Positions 23,876 to 35,062 of a stretch of DNA of 64,000 nt are shown one piece after another. The notes beneath the pieces were generated by a model. The model searched no databases and was not told the origin of the DNA. It worked only from the letters and a program-made list of their open reading frames with translations. Location: NCBI GenBank assembly GCA_021464245.1, contig JADCRB010000048.1:186001-250000 (forward strand). The letters are read 5' to 3'. Numbering within the stretch: the stretch's first letter is position 1; the number at the start of each line of letters is the position of its first letter. The translations under genes and the position numbers were made by a program. The stretch is from Carallia brachiata (Eukaryota > Streptophyta > Magnoliopsida > Malpighiales > Rhizophoraceae).

Positions 23876-24058
23876 TTTCTCCCTCTTCTCACTTTCCTCT
23901 CTCCTTTCTCTCTCTTCTCCGGTCTCCCTTTCTCTCTCTTCACCTCTCTCTCCTCCCTGTCTGCCTTCTGCCTCCTCCATTTCTTCCTCTTCGCCCCTCT
24001 CTCTCTCCTCCATCCTCCGTTTCTCTCTCCTCTCTTTCTCTCCTCCCTCTCTTTCTCG
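23876..24058. repeat. Polypyrimidine tract (CT-rich), unit A copy
   Basis: About 180 bases are almost only C and T on the plus strand (CTCTCTTCTCC-type units). Unit B has a shorter version (about 43540-43672) that lacks about 48 bases at its right end. It yields a spurious glutamate/arginine ORF on the minus strand. Such tracts can form triplex DNA; here it serves mainly as a length-variable marker. Confidence 0.8.
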
Positions 24059-26478
24059 GTGCAATCGAAGTGACTAATGCCAAATTTATAATAAGGGACC
24101 TACACCACGCAATTGAAGCATGCCTGCAAGCCTTGCCCCGTTGCTATTTGGCAGATTTGTTTTTAGGCAAAAATAATTAGTTGATGTTTTTCTAATCCTT
24201 TCTTTGTTAATATTTGTGAATTTATTTGTATAAATAAATTTAATATTTTATTTTTAAAATTAGTTCTTTATATAAATTTAAAAATAATGTACGAATGACA
24301 TTTAAAATAAATATTAATTTTAGTTCTTAATTTTAGTTATTTTTTTATAAAAATGTTAAAATAATAATAAAGGTTAGTTAATTATTTGTAAAGAGAAAAA
24401 AATTATTTTAATATATTATACTATTTTGTCCTATAGCTTCTAAATACGAGATAAGATAACTATTTTATACTATTCAAATGCAATATACGCTAGTAGTATA
24501 ACTTATTTTATATTATATTGACCTACAATATCTTATATCTAATTTGTGTACTGAGCGCATAGATTATTGGGATAGGTTTATGAGATTATTATTTTTTGAT
24601 GTCTTTTCATTTTTGATATATTTTTTAATACAATATTATTTTGGTTTAATTATTTAGAAGTATTTTTATTTCTTTATTGATTCTAATATTCAGAAGTAAT
24701 TTTATTTTTATTTTTTGATCTTAATAGACTTAAAATACACATTCTTTGTTTTTAATAATTTGAAATTTTAGTCAATCTTAATGATCAAATGCCTTTTTGC
24801 CCAAAATTAAACTCAGTTATAATAAATTCATTAACGTTGATGACTGAATTGATACAACTTAAACGCATGGAACTTCGTTGGAATAACACAGAGCATGTGG
24901 GACTAATATTTTGCTTAATTCCCCGGAACATCATTAATATTCGTCCAAAAGCCTGGAAATAATCTCTAAGAAGGGTTTCATATGTGTCACGTAAATACCA
25001 CCAATGTAACATTCATCTTCTTTCAAAAATTAAGAGAATAATTGACCATTCCATTTGGCAAGTTAGTAATCTCTGTTCATTAAGTGTGTTTATATAGTCT
25101 TACTCTGAAATTTTTTAGATTTATAAATTAAATAAGTCAAAAGTTTTGTGTACTTCTATACTTATAAAATTCAGAATAGTTTCTGTTTTTTCTATTTTGG
25201 CATTTTTTTTCTCATTAAACATTTCCTACCCTCAACCAAATACGTGGCTGACGACGAATCTATTAGTGTGCACATGGAGGGTTTTGCTCATCATTAAGTT
25301 AAGGAAAATAAATTACAACGTTAATTATTCTAATAACGCAAACAATAAAAGTTGTGGGTAGAGAATTGAGATAGAATCCATCCAAGTTCTCTTAGAAAAG
25401 AAAAAAAAATTGATTTTTTTTGTTAAATTTTAGAATAACACTAAATATATTTAATATAATATTATATACATTTAGAATTTAATTTAAAAAATAAAAAATA
25501 AAAACCGTATTTAATTACTTTTTAGTTAAATCTTCTGTGCACCTATCAATGGCCGTCAAGGAAATTTTGTCCATCGATCGTTTATTTTTTTGGGTGCAAA
25601 AGTAGAATTTAGTCTATCATGTCAGCATATCATGACTTATTTCACTTATTGACACCTTAATTACTTGGTCAATAGTTATGCATTTGTGAGTGGAGTGGCA
25701 ATTGGTGGTAGCATGACATGCCTAATTTAGGGATGACATGGTGGATGAAATTATCTCGTATATTATTGGAATTGGTAATTTGTTGGCTTCTAATAAGCCA
25801 TAATTCAGTGACTCGCCTCCATCAATTTTTTGTTTGTTTGTTTTCTTTTTCCTTGTAATTTTTTGTATTTGTTAATTTTATTTATATTTTGTAGATAAAA
25901 TTTATTTATAATCTTACACTATACAAATATACTTTTTATTTTTTATTTTAAATAGATCTCATTCATTGTAAAATATAAAATATAAAAAAATTATACTCAT
26001 TTAAAAATATGAATTAAATTAAAAATTCCAATAAATTTTTAACCATCCATCAATCTGTTTTCTTGGGTGGACACGTTTGCCTTGGACACGAATTATCTGT
26101 GCCTTGAACTATATAAATATTTCTTCTATGCTAATAGATATACATTGGAGTCCATAAAATTCAAAATTAAGGTAGTATTCCACTACCCATGGCTGCCAGC
26201 TTGCTCCTATGAAATCAGATTGGAACAGAAGTACCATATACTGCTGGACAGTGGAAAAGGTGACAACCAAACTTAAGTGTGAGTCTATAATTTGCTAGTA
26301 AGTCCACTGATTGGCTAAATTAGCCCCAAAAAAAAAAAAATCAAGGAAAACAAGTAATCGTTATAAGACTTACCAATTACAAAAAGGGGGAAAAAAATAA
26401 AAAGAAAAGTGTGTATACCTTAGTTAAATTTGTAAGATATTCTATTTGATTATTAGTTTCCCTCAGAGATTGGATTAT
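24059..26478. other. Intergenic downstream of the F-box gene (unit A)
   Basis: No gene is recognised; AT-rich sequence with a close counterpart at 43673-46085. A conserved part at 25240-25390 contains the short frame (T)WLTTNLLVCTWRVLL, kept in both units but without a known domain. The part at 25600-25830 is related to 13700-14010. Confidence 0.45.
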
Positions 26479-27670
26479 CTAGCCAGAATGCCATTGAAGC
26501 TCCTCGTCAGAATGCCTTTCGAAGTTGGGTTGAATCCAACAGCAGTTCAACTTTTCTGTTGTGCCATAAAAGTCCTTACTGCTGATATAGTCAAGTGTTA
26601 AACAATGAAATCTGCTTGTTACTTGAGAATAGAATACAGAATGCTGTTTATCCCGGAATCTTGGTAAGAAGATTGTGTTTCTCACTCCTAGTGCTTGGGT
26701 TTCTTTAAATGTGGCAGAGAACGACGAGGCGAGACTAAGAAATAATGTGTTGTTTCCTAAGCTGGTCACTGTCTTCCAAGACATTGATAGTTCATCAAGC
26801 TTGAAAATCTTTATAAATTCCCCTGCACGACCCTCAAAGACACTCATCAATTCACCTTCCCACTTAATTAAATAGCTTCTCCGAATCGAAGTGCAGGGTT
26901 TTTTTGGCCTCCGAAGAACACTCCATGCATCTTTGCCTTCCTTTTTTGGGTCAAATATGCCCAAATTCCCTTCCATGCCCAAGCAGTAGAAAATCCCATT
27001 GTGGAAAACAGGATTACAATATGCTGGAATGAAATCAGCTTGCGTACGAGTCAACTCATCTGAAAGGATACGGGTCCAGCAGTCTTCACCATGGCGTAAG
27101 TAGCTTAATGAAAGAGTTGAAGCATCATGTATCCCCAAAACTACACAATCTGGTGATGTAGGTATAGATGAGAAAGTAATAGTTGCATAACAAAAAATAC
27201 TCCTCTATACGAGGAAGGTCAATCCGTTCCTTTGTAATAGGGTTGAAAAAGAAGACTTGTCCATGCGGTACAGACATTAGAAGCCATCCATCCTTTGAGC
27301 ACCGAATTGTGGCGTTGCTGCCTATTCCTGCAGGGATGTTCAAAGTGTATCTATCCTTTGAGCACTGAACTTTGGCGTCGGCTATTTCAGGGATGTCCAA
27401 AGTGTATGTAGTCTTATTGATGGGATGATAAAAGTTGCAAATGGAATTATCTCGTCCAATGAACATCAATAAGGGAAATTGAATGATGTTTGTTAATGTA
27501 CTTGAAGGATCAATCAAATGCATAGAAACAAGTGCAGTGGTCGGGGCTGACTTCCATGCTTTGCAAACACAATTTAAGATTACACTATCTTTGCCTAAAA
27601 GCAAAGATTTAATCAGAGACACTATATCAGTAGGAAGGCTGGACCAATTTGTCTCGATAGCTTTCTCCAT
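26479..27670 (-). pseudogene. F-box/DUF295 protein, frameshifted (unit A copy)
   Basis: The start (MEKAIETNWSSLPTDIV) at 27670 leads into an F-box of about 40 residues (LPTDIVSLIKSLLLG, then VCKAWKS) and a DUF295 body: IPAGIGSNATIRCSKDGWLL, GQVFFFNPITKERIDLPRIE. Directly after RIE at about 27195 the frame breaks: this copy is two bases shorter than unit B over a T-rich stretch, and the rest (GIHDASTLSLSYLRHGEDCW to EELQWHSG) lies in another frame, ending at 26479. Repaired length would be about 390 residues, normal for the family. Members act as substrate receptors of SCF ubiquitin ligases. The lesion differs from that of the twin at 46086-47267, so each decayed on its own. A sequencing error in the T run cannot be excluded. 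Confidence 0.8.
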
Positions 27671-27703
27671 TGTATTTGGAAACCTGTTACAGAAATTTAA
27701 CAA

Positions 27704-30094
27704 GAATAAAAAAGAATTTTTGTTGAGAGATATGAGTGGATTGAAATAGATAATTGAAATATAAGTAGAGATTGTGCACCAGACCTGATATCCAGATACT
27801 TATTCAAATGCTATGAACAAAATATTTTAATAACTGTGTTGATTATTTTACAAAAAGAAATCGAAGAAAAAGAATTTTTTTTTTATTTTAGCATGTACCA
27901 TGTGAGATCTATATTTTAAGTTTTAACTGCACGTTACTTCGTGCAGTATCTACGCCCTTGTATTGTATATTATTAATAAAAAGCCTTTCTTTTGATGCTT
28001 TGCAAGAATCCACCCATAAAACCATAGTCTCTTTTTGTAAACATCCTTGAATTTAAGTATAGTCACACTATCATATTTCTTTTAAACTTGTTTACCTTTA
28101 CAGGACGTGGTTATATGTCCAAACAATTTTTTTGTTGATTGTTTATCTAAATGATTCGTCAAATTGCAGTGAATTTTTTTATTTTTTTACAACTACATTG
28201 ATAAAACTTGGAACAAAAAAGTAAAGACTTTATTTTTTGTTAAAAAAATTATTAAGTAGTTATAAAAAAATGAAAATTAGTTGCATTTCAATGTATCACT
28301 TGGGCAAAAACCGGACAAAATTGTCCGGATGTCTACCTTTTTCCTATATGTTTCAACGATGGAGCAGATTGTGAATGACGCTTAATATATGTCATCAATT
28401 TTAATTAAAAATCAAAAGACAATTATCAAATTCAAGCGAAGATCCAAAAGAAAAAAAATCCCCCGTCAAAAAAATAAACAAAAAGACCCAAAATTTAGGG
28501 ACTCAGTAATGGTTGAAGTCCCATTCCCCAACTGATGTGGGATCAAGTGCAAAGGATCCAAATATTTGGAAAAAAAAAAAAAACCGGAAGTTTTTCCAAG
28601 AAGAGAAATTCTAGCCCTAATAAAGTCGAGAATTCGTGAGATTTATGGCTATTTCAAGGGTAATTTTCAACCGATTCTAGCCTTATAAATCCTAGCCCTA
28701 TTAATTTCAAGGGTAATTTCCTATACAGACTGAACAAAAAATTCTTCGCCCACACCCTCTCAAAGGATACTATGTGTTGGCTTTTACACACTTATTCTGA
28801 ATGCGATAATTTGCTCAGGCAAGCAGTGACTATTGTCCCAATTAATATTTCAGCTTCTGTTTACTTTTTCATTAACTAAAGCCACCAAATTATGATAAAA
28901 AAAGTAATATGAGCAACTATGACGAGACTAAATATCCATGATATATGTATTTTTTTAACAATTCAAACTAAAAGGCATATTTTTTTTTTTGGAATTTGAA
29001 GAAGAAATTCAAACCTCCTCCTACTTTTTTTACTCGTGAAGCTAATGAGAGTAATTTACGATGACAAAATTTTAGTCAACAACAAGGGAAAGAAAAAAAC
29101 ATAAGTATATCGTACCCGGATTCCTAGACAGCTTGCTCTTAACAGATTAAGCGTATTTTTTTTCCTCCTTTGTCTTTAATAAGGTCTAGCTACCAATGGC
29201 GTGTATATATATATATATAGGTGAGGTGTTAGTATTATAACCAGATTAGGAGTAGGTTTGTTTTCCTTTTGAACATGGTATTCATATTTAGACAAGGAAA
29301 AGGAAAGTATAATTGAACGAATCGGTACAAATATGTGCATCATACAGGTATATTTATAATTGTTAGATTAAATAAGAGTAAGATTGACCAAAAAAATAAT
29401 AAGAGTAAGATTGGCTAAAAAACTAATAAGATTGATTCAACTGTTCTGTAAGTGTTTTTACAATATAATAAACATTAGACTGAGTTAAAACCTGTTGAAT
29501 TATTACTAAAAAAAATTGCAGATATATATATGAGATCTTAAAATAGACATAATATAAATGAGATCTTAATTAACTGATATACCAAATTATTAAGTAGCTT
29601 AGTCTACTGTTTTATATTAAATTTTTATTTTTCAATGAGATCTTTAACTGTGGACATAGAAAAATAGAGATAAGAGGACCAGGAGCGTAATGTTACTGTG
29701 GGCCTCTCCTGGTCCTCACACTTTCAAAAACTCTTTTTTTTTTTTTTTGTTGAAATTTCAAATTTTCTACTGAAAAAAACACAATCTGCAACAAAAATAG
29801 TAAAATATACAATAATTATAAAATAAAGTTAACTGGTGTGAAATTTTTTTTAATAATATATATTTTTATTTGTTTGCATAATTAGACTCGTTTTCTAAAT
29901 TCTTATATAATATTTTGAGTTTAGAAGGTCTTGAGTCGTTAGAGTAAATTAACAAAAATAAAATTCTTACACAATTAGCTTTCTTTTTCTCCCCCATTCT
30001 AGATAGACTTATTATCTAATAAATCCTTTACTAACATTTTATGGGGCCACCAATAAATTTGATTTATGATAATGTGAAAAGGTAATTAGTAAAG
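27704..30094. repeat. Intergenic block present three times in the window
   Basis: No gene is recognised. The part at 28425-29757 recurs at 48128-49758 in unit B and once more at 50470-51857. Shared landmarks are a TATATATATAGGTGAGGTG stretch (29205) and the word GGACCAGGAG(C/T)GTAATGTTA (29680). A micro-retroposon footprint with a 16-bp target duplication (29371-29386 and 29398-29413, insert ACCAAAAAAAT) is present, in better or worse shape, in all three copies, so it predates them. Confidence 0.75.
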
Positions 30095-30858
30095 GCTAAT
30101 ATGAAATGTCAATGCTTGGCTGGCTAGTTGTAGACGGGAATAAGCAACAGAAGACACAAATGGTGCAGCCATGCACAAACTCTCCCTTCTACCGAATCCT
30201 TAGCCATCCATTGCTTGCTCTTGTTAGCTATATATTTGATGCCCTCCATTGACTTTACGTAGAGAGTTCGATCCTGTTGCTAGTGGCCTCCACAAATTCT
30301 CAAAACTCATGTTCATTAAGTCAAAAATCTTTTTATTCTCCCCCTTTTTCCTTTTTTCCTTTAGTTTTATAGTTATAGTTCTTTATTTGAAGCCAAAATC
30401 GTACGAATATAACCCTCCAATGATCGCTATTGCCACCCAACACTATGGATGGTTTGATTTCATTGCTTCCAATATGGAAAGCCAAAAAGACATCAATATT
30501 GGTCTTGTCAATACACACAAGCTGGCTGTTCTTGAGGTGTCAGGTTTGAGCTAGTTTCTGGGGACTTAATGGGAAGTCTTTTTTCCAGGTGGATAGACGA
30601 AGAAGGAGGGGGGGGGGGGGGGGCGGCGGGGGCTCATTGCCCGTAGATCCCAATGCCGAGGCTGGACTATTATGGCAGCGGCCACCGTGACCTGGGGATA
30701 TCATCTTGGCTAGTTTTCCCCGCGGTGGCAGGGCTGTTGGTGAGAACAAAGGCGCCAGCTGCAAATGAACTTCGTGGTGGCTAATCTTGTCTTTGTCCCT
30801 TGATGGGTCAACCCAGATGCTCATTGAACGGTGTATGTTGTCTTGATGGCTCTTGTAG
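30095..30858 (+). pseudogene. GUX promoter and exon 1 fragment (unit A)
   Basis: About 760 bp match 4847-5650 of the GUX gene, from upstream sequence (ATGAAATGTCAATGC, GCAGCCATGCAC) through most of exon 1. The start codon is lost (the ATGGCCTCC of the parent reads GTGGCCTCC here). Recognisable peptides remain (TQHYGWFDFIASNMESQKDI, GLVNTHKL), followed by frameshifts and a pure G run at 30608-30623. The homology ends abruptly near 30858, before the exon 1 splice donor. It cannot encode a glycosyltransferase. The copy predates the segmental duplication because unit B carries it too. Confidence 0.88.
30608..30623 (+). repeat. G16 homopolymer in the GUX fragment
   Basis: A run of sixteen G followed by CGGCGGGGG stands where the parent gene has GAAGGGAAGTGGGGCCC. 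It could form a G-quadruplex, or be a collapsed or overcalled homopolymer. Confidence 0.7.
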
Positions 30859-31555
30859 GGATGGCCTCTTTGAACCTGCGGAGAAAAGAACATAATTGCC
30901 TATTTTTCTCACGAGGGACTAACACAGTGAAATATGTCAATCTCCTCTTCAAGATCTATATTCTTTGTCCCACTCCCACATTAGTTACCTACAACCCTAA
31001 CCATCTCACAGAACTTCCAAAAAGTCTTTCTATCCATCCTCAAAAGCTTTACAGTTTAAACATCACTCTCCCGTATGGCATATCTAATATTAGCAATTCT
31101 ATTCTTATCAATAAATAATTCATACTACCAAACAGATTGTATGTTCAGTGATGTAAGTTTTTAAATCATGATTGATGCAAAAAAAAAAAAAAAAAGGAAG
31201 TACAAACATCCAATAGCAGTTTTTGTATATGGAAATCATTATCATGACAATCTCTCTTACTTCTTCTATGAGAAAATAAGATGGTCACTGCATATCACCT
31301 GAGGGTCGAGACGGCAGGAAGGATGACTTCCCGTAATTTTTCATTCCCCTACACTAGAGTGGACTCCAAACTACTGATTTCCATTGCAGTGCAACCCTGT
31401 TGGATTCCTTGGCTTGCATGAACCAGGCTGTGTTGACTGCCCATGAACTTTACTGCTGCTCCTTGTTGCTGCTTGTGTTCTTATTGTTGTCCCTGATGCT
31501 GCTGTCTTGAGCTCTGGCAACGGTGAAAACAACTTTGAATACCTCACGTTCCTTG
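30859..31555. other. Unassigned stretch, unit A only
   Basis: No gene is recognised. It holds an A16 run near 31180. Its 3' part (about 31370-31560) may belong to the kinesin remnant read on the minus strand, but no frame is preserved. It has no counterpart in unit B. Confidence 0.3.
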
Positions 31556-32702
31556 GATCTCTCAGGGTTTGCCATTACTCAAATGGGAGGCAGACGCGTG
31601 GAGAGGTGTTACGTTTGAGTTTGTCTCCAGTGGAGGGTTGCAATAGACACCCGTCTCTGGGCTGAATGCCCTCTGTTAGTGTTGAATCAGATGGAGCAGG
31701 TCTAACCACAACAGACATACGCCTTGGTTTCCTAAGGATTTTTGTGCTTGCAGGAGCATTTTCTTTATCCTGCATTCAAGACAGGGAAACAAAGCAGCAA
31801 TAGTGGCTGTTCCGTGATTTTGGACGGAGATGGTGGGGGAAGAAAATTGGTGATTCTACATAGTAGTGGCCTCAGCTTTGAAGGACCCAAAGGAGGTTTT
31901 TCTCTTATGTTTCTTTCTGCTGCTTGTTATAATGATGACAGTGAAGACTGGGAAGAAGCAACAAATAAAGCTCTAGTTTCCTGCTTTAGTCTCATTTTCC
32001 TTTCTTCCCCAGTTGGTTCTCAAGCTCTTGAACCTGTTGCGAGACAGTTTTATTGTGTAGTTAACACAGCCATTCAGGAGAGTTTCTGACTTTATAGCGT
32101 CCTCAAAGGAAGATTGGCTGTAGATTACATGTAAAAAGTTAAAGTGAATCAACTGATTTTCTAGCTGCAGTAATGCATCTTTTTCTTTTCTTTGTTTGTT
32201 CTTTTTTCCTTTTTCGGTTTTATCCAATTACTTTTGGATCAAATGACCCTCAAACAAACCCAACAATAAGGAAGCTACATAGAAATATATTTCCCAAAGA
32301 CCAGCATTCCCTACCTTTCTTGGAGTGTTCGGCAAATATGTTCCCTGGCAGCAAGCCTTCATTGCAATGACTGCATGTTATCATGCAACTTCTTTGTTTC
32401 CTTCTCATCAGAATTTAGCTTCTCAGCCTGTTATTTTGATATAAATATAATCCAAAATCAAAAGAAACAGTATCAGCTGCAGAAACACAAAACTGACAGA
32501 GAAAAAATAGCATGCAAGTGGCGGCTAGAATGCTGCCATTTGCATGTACTTGAAAAGCTCATTAAGATCCGCCTCTTTATGAGAAGAGATGCCTTCAACT
32601 CTCTGGAATCTACTGGACAAATTCAAGGACCAAAGGGTCTCTCCAAGATCAGCTGTACTTGAGCTTATCTGGACAGACATGAGGGTCTTGCAATCTCCTC
32701 CT
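31556..32702 (-). pseudogene. Kinesin-14-like remnant (end of motor domain, coiled coil, tail)
   Basis: On the minus strand, pieces appear in the order expected of a plant kinesin. 32702-32530 encodes GGDCKTLMSVQISSSTADLG, then ETLWSLNLSSR and ELFKYMQMA, the end of a kinesin motor and neck (families have KTLMFVQISP...LGETLCSLNFASRVR). 32427-32313 encodes the coiled coil AEKLNSDEKETKKLHDNMQS, an internal stop, then RLAAREHICRTLQE. About 32045-31960 encodes VQELENQLG and then shifts frame. 31775-31570 encodes DKENAPASTKILRKPRRMSV and, after a shift, RRVSIATL, the tail motif. Stops and shifts occur in most pieces, and the front of the motor with the P-loop is missing. It is dead. Unit B has lost this region. 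Confidence 0.7.
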
Positions 32703-34375
32703 GTAATTGTTTTCCGGTGCCCTTCAGTGTAAAAAGAAAGGCCAATGGCATTCTGTAACAAGGCTAAGAACACACCCCTCAGGCCTAAATACATGGTCAA
32801 ACTTGAACTGCTATTTGGAAGAATCGGGACGAGTCAAATTCAACTACACAACTGGATCCATTAGCCTTCATTGTAGATTTGTTTCCTTTCCAATGACTCT
32901 ATGAAGAACCTCCTCTTCAAAAGTTCATATTCTGTACCTGACATAGCTTATAGCAGCTGAGAAATTAGCCAAACAAGAGAGGACAAATCTGAATCCAAAG
33001 TCAATTATATTCATTGAATACTCACTGAGATGCTGCAGAATATCCAATAGTTCAAGTCCAGGAAATGAATCGGCAGTGATAGTCTTGACTGCATTGGAAA
33101 GATTGGGATGCTCTTTCTCTAAAACTGGAGCAGCAAGATACAAAAACCAATAAATGAATCAAAACTGTTTAGGATTGCACTTAGAGAAAAGAATTTGAAC
33201 CAAGCAACATCTTAGTTCTCATATGCCATTCATTCAATAAAAAAGAAAGCCATCAATAATAACTTTTTTTGTCTTATTCATTTTCTTTTTTGGAACCAGA
33301 TTGAGGGGACACTGGAATTAACGGCCTTAACTGCATTTTTTCACTCAAATTGATGAGTTTCTGCAACATTGGCATAGGAAGTTTCTCGATTTCTGCTTGA
33401 CAAACTATCCTCATCCATGGAAGGGACAGTTATTAACCAAGAGAACTAATGGATTCATATAGAATCCACATTTTCAAAACATGTATTTTGGACCAAAACA
33501 AAGAAACAAACTGAGAAGGAAAATCACCGATCACAGTTTCCAAACTCAGAAATTTCAGAAAACCCAAGAGTGGAAGAAGACGACAAGGGTAACTAATGTT
33601 TTCCCTCACTATTCACAGTCAAACAATTAAAATAAAAACATACAAACATGATCTCTAGGGATTGAACCAAAGCTATCAAGAAAAACGTAAATAAATAGCA
33701 GAATCAAGAAACTTGCATACAATATCCAAAACAAAAGAGGAAAATAACATCCCATTTTCATTCATTTCAGCCATAGGACTTCGAATTTGCTCTGAAACAA
33801 AGACAAGCGCCATATGAACAAGCCAGTGATCTCAATTATCAAAGTGAAAGCAGAAACAAGAGAATTGCATAACATCTTCAGTAGTCCCAGATTCGCGGCT
33901 TTGAATTCAATCTGGAAGAACAAAAAAAATCAAGCATCAAATCAGAAGAGAAAGAGAGAAAATAAAAGGGAAAAAAAGGAAAAAAAATTAAAAAGAAGTA
34001 AATCAATAGATTTTTAGGGTTTACAATGCCCCAAGTTCACAATTCTATTTATAAAAAGAACAAAAATAAAATAAAATAAAAAAGATGGAATCAGGGGGAA
34101 TCGAATACCATCTCCATTCTCCAGTACTTTCTTCTCAAGGCTTCGAATTTGCTCTGAAACAAATCGGCGCAGTTTCGGCGAAATCTATCTTATAAAAACA
34201 GAGAAAACATCAAGAAAGAAAGCAAAAATAAAAAGAAACGCAAAAGAATCAATTAAACCGCAAACCTGCGTCACAATTAGCGTCTTCCTTTTCGAAAAGA
34301 AGTGAACTACAGCAAATAAAGAACCTCAAGCTTCTTAAAACGGAAAGAAAACAATAAAACCAAAAAGGGCGAACA
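32703..34375. other. Unassigned stretch with exon-like pieces, unit A only
   Basis: No gene is firmly recognised. On the minus strand, 33143-32925 is a 72-codon frame (KEHPNLSNAVKTITADSFPG within it) without a known domain. About 34165-34115 reads VSEQIRSLEKKVLENGDG, a heptad-like coiled-coil stretch ending at a possible donor, and about 33800-33760 is a diverged second copy (VSEQIRSPMAEMNENG). A telo-box-like AAACCCTAA lies on the minus strand at 34014-34022. It is probably part of a decayed minus-strand gene. Confidence 0.35.
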
Positions 34376-34379
34376 AGAA

Positions 34380-35062
34380 AGAACGGCAAAGATACCTGTG
34401 ACGGAGGCCAGAGAAGTCTTTGAACCGCAACTTTCGTTGGTGCGACTGCAATAACACTCCGGAAGAATTTTCGACATCGGATCGCCAATTTCGCCACGAA
34501 TCAAGAACTCTCGATCAAGAAATGAAAAAATAGGAAAAGAAAAGGAAAATGAAACAGAAAGTAAAAAAAAAATAAACGAAATAGGGCGAAAAAGCAAGAA
34601 TGGGAAAGATACCTGTGACGGAGGCCAGAGCAACTTTGAACTGCAATTGTCGTTGGTGCGAATGCAACAACTCTCCGGAAGAACTTCCACCACCGGATCA
34701 GACAGAAATCGTCAATTTCACGACGAATCAAGAACTCTCGATCAAGAAATTAAAGAATTAGGAAGAGAAAGGAAAAAGAAACAGAAAGCAAAAAAAAAAA
34801 CAAAGGAAACAGGGCGAAAAAAAAAAAAAAAACAAGAACGGCAAAGATACCTGTGACGGAGGCTGGAGAATTATTTCAACCGCAACTTTCGTTGGTGCGA
34901 TTGCAACATCTCTCCGGAAGAATTTCCCCCATCGGATCCGACAGACATTGCCGATTTCATCATCAATCATGAACTCTCGATCAAGAAATTAAACAAATAG
35001 GAAAAGAAAAACGAAAAGAATGAGAAATAGAGAGAAAGTACGGTCCATGGTCGGCTTCGAGA
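34380..35062 (-). repeat. Three tandem exon-like units, about 230-240 bp each (unit A)
   Basis: Three units in a row share, on the minus strand, a stretch such as FFR(R/S)VIAVAPTKVAVQ..PPSQ followed by a GTATCTTTGCC splice donor, and on the plus strand the word AATCAAGAACTCTCGATCAA (near 34499, 34727) or its variant ATCATGAACTCTCGATCAAG (near 34965). Each unit holds a T-rich/A-rich spacer that has drifted. They look like a triplicated first exon of a minus-strand gene, perhaps the one of which pieces remain downstream. No further exon joins them in a frame that I can confirm. Unit B keeps two and a half units (51858-52440). Confidence 0.6.

Noticed and set aside
23873..24064. A 63-codon minus-strand ORF rich in E and R
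   Set aside because: It is a translation of the CT-rich tract and shrinks in unit B; simple sequence, not a gene.
30249..30554. ORF of 101 codons that looks like a small membrane protein
   Set aside because: It is the hydrophobic anchor region of the GUX exon 1 copy, read from an upstream non-homologous start; the gene fragment is dead.
31742..32089. 115-codon plus-strand ORF
   Set aside because: Antisense to kinesin-tail and coiled-coil remnants; no domain of its own.
34249..34970. Overlapping ORFs on both strands in the tandem exon-like units
   Set aside because: They run through poly-T and poly-A spacers and give phenylalanine or lysine runs; only the short shared part before the donor might be coding.
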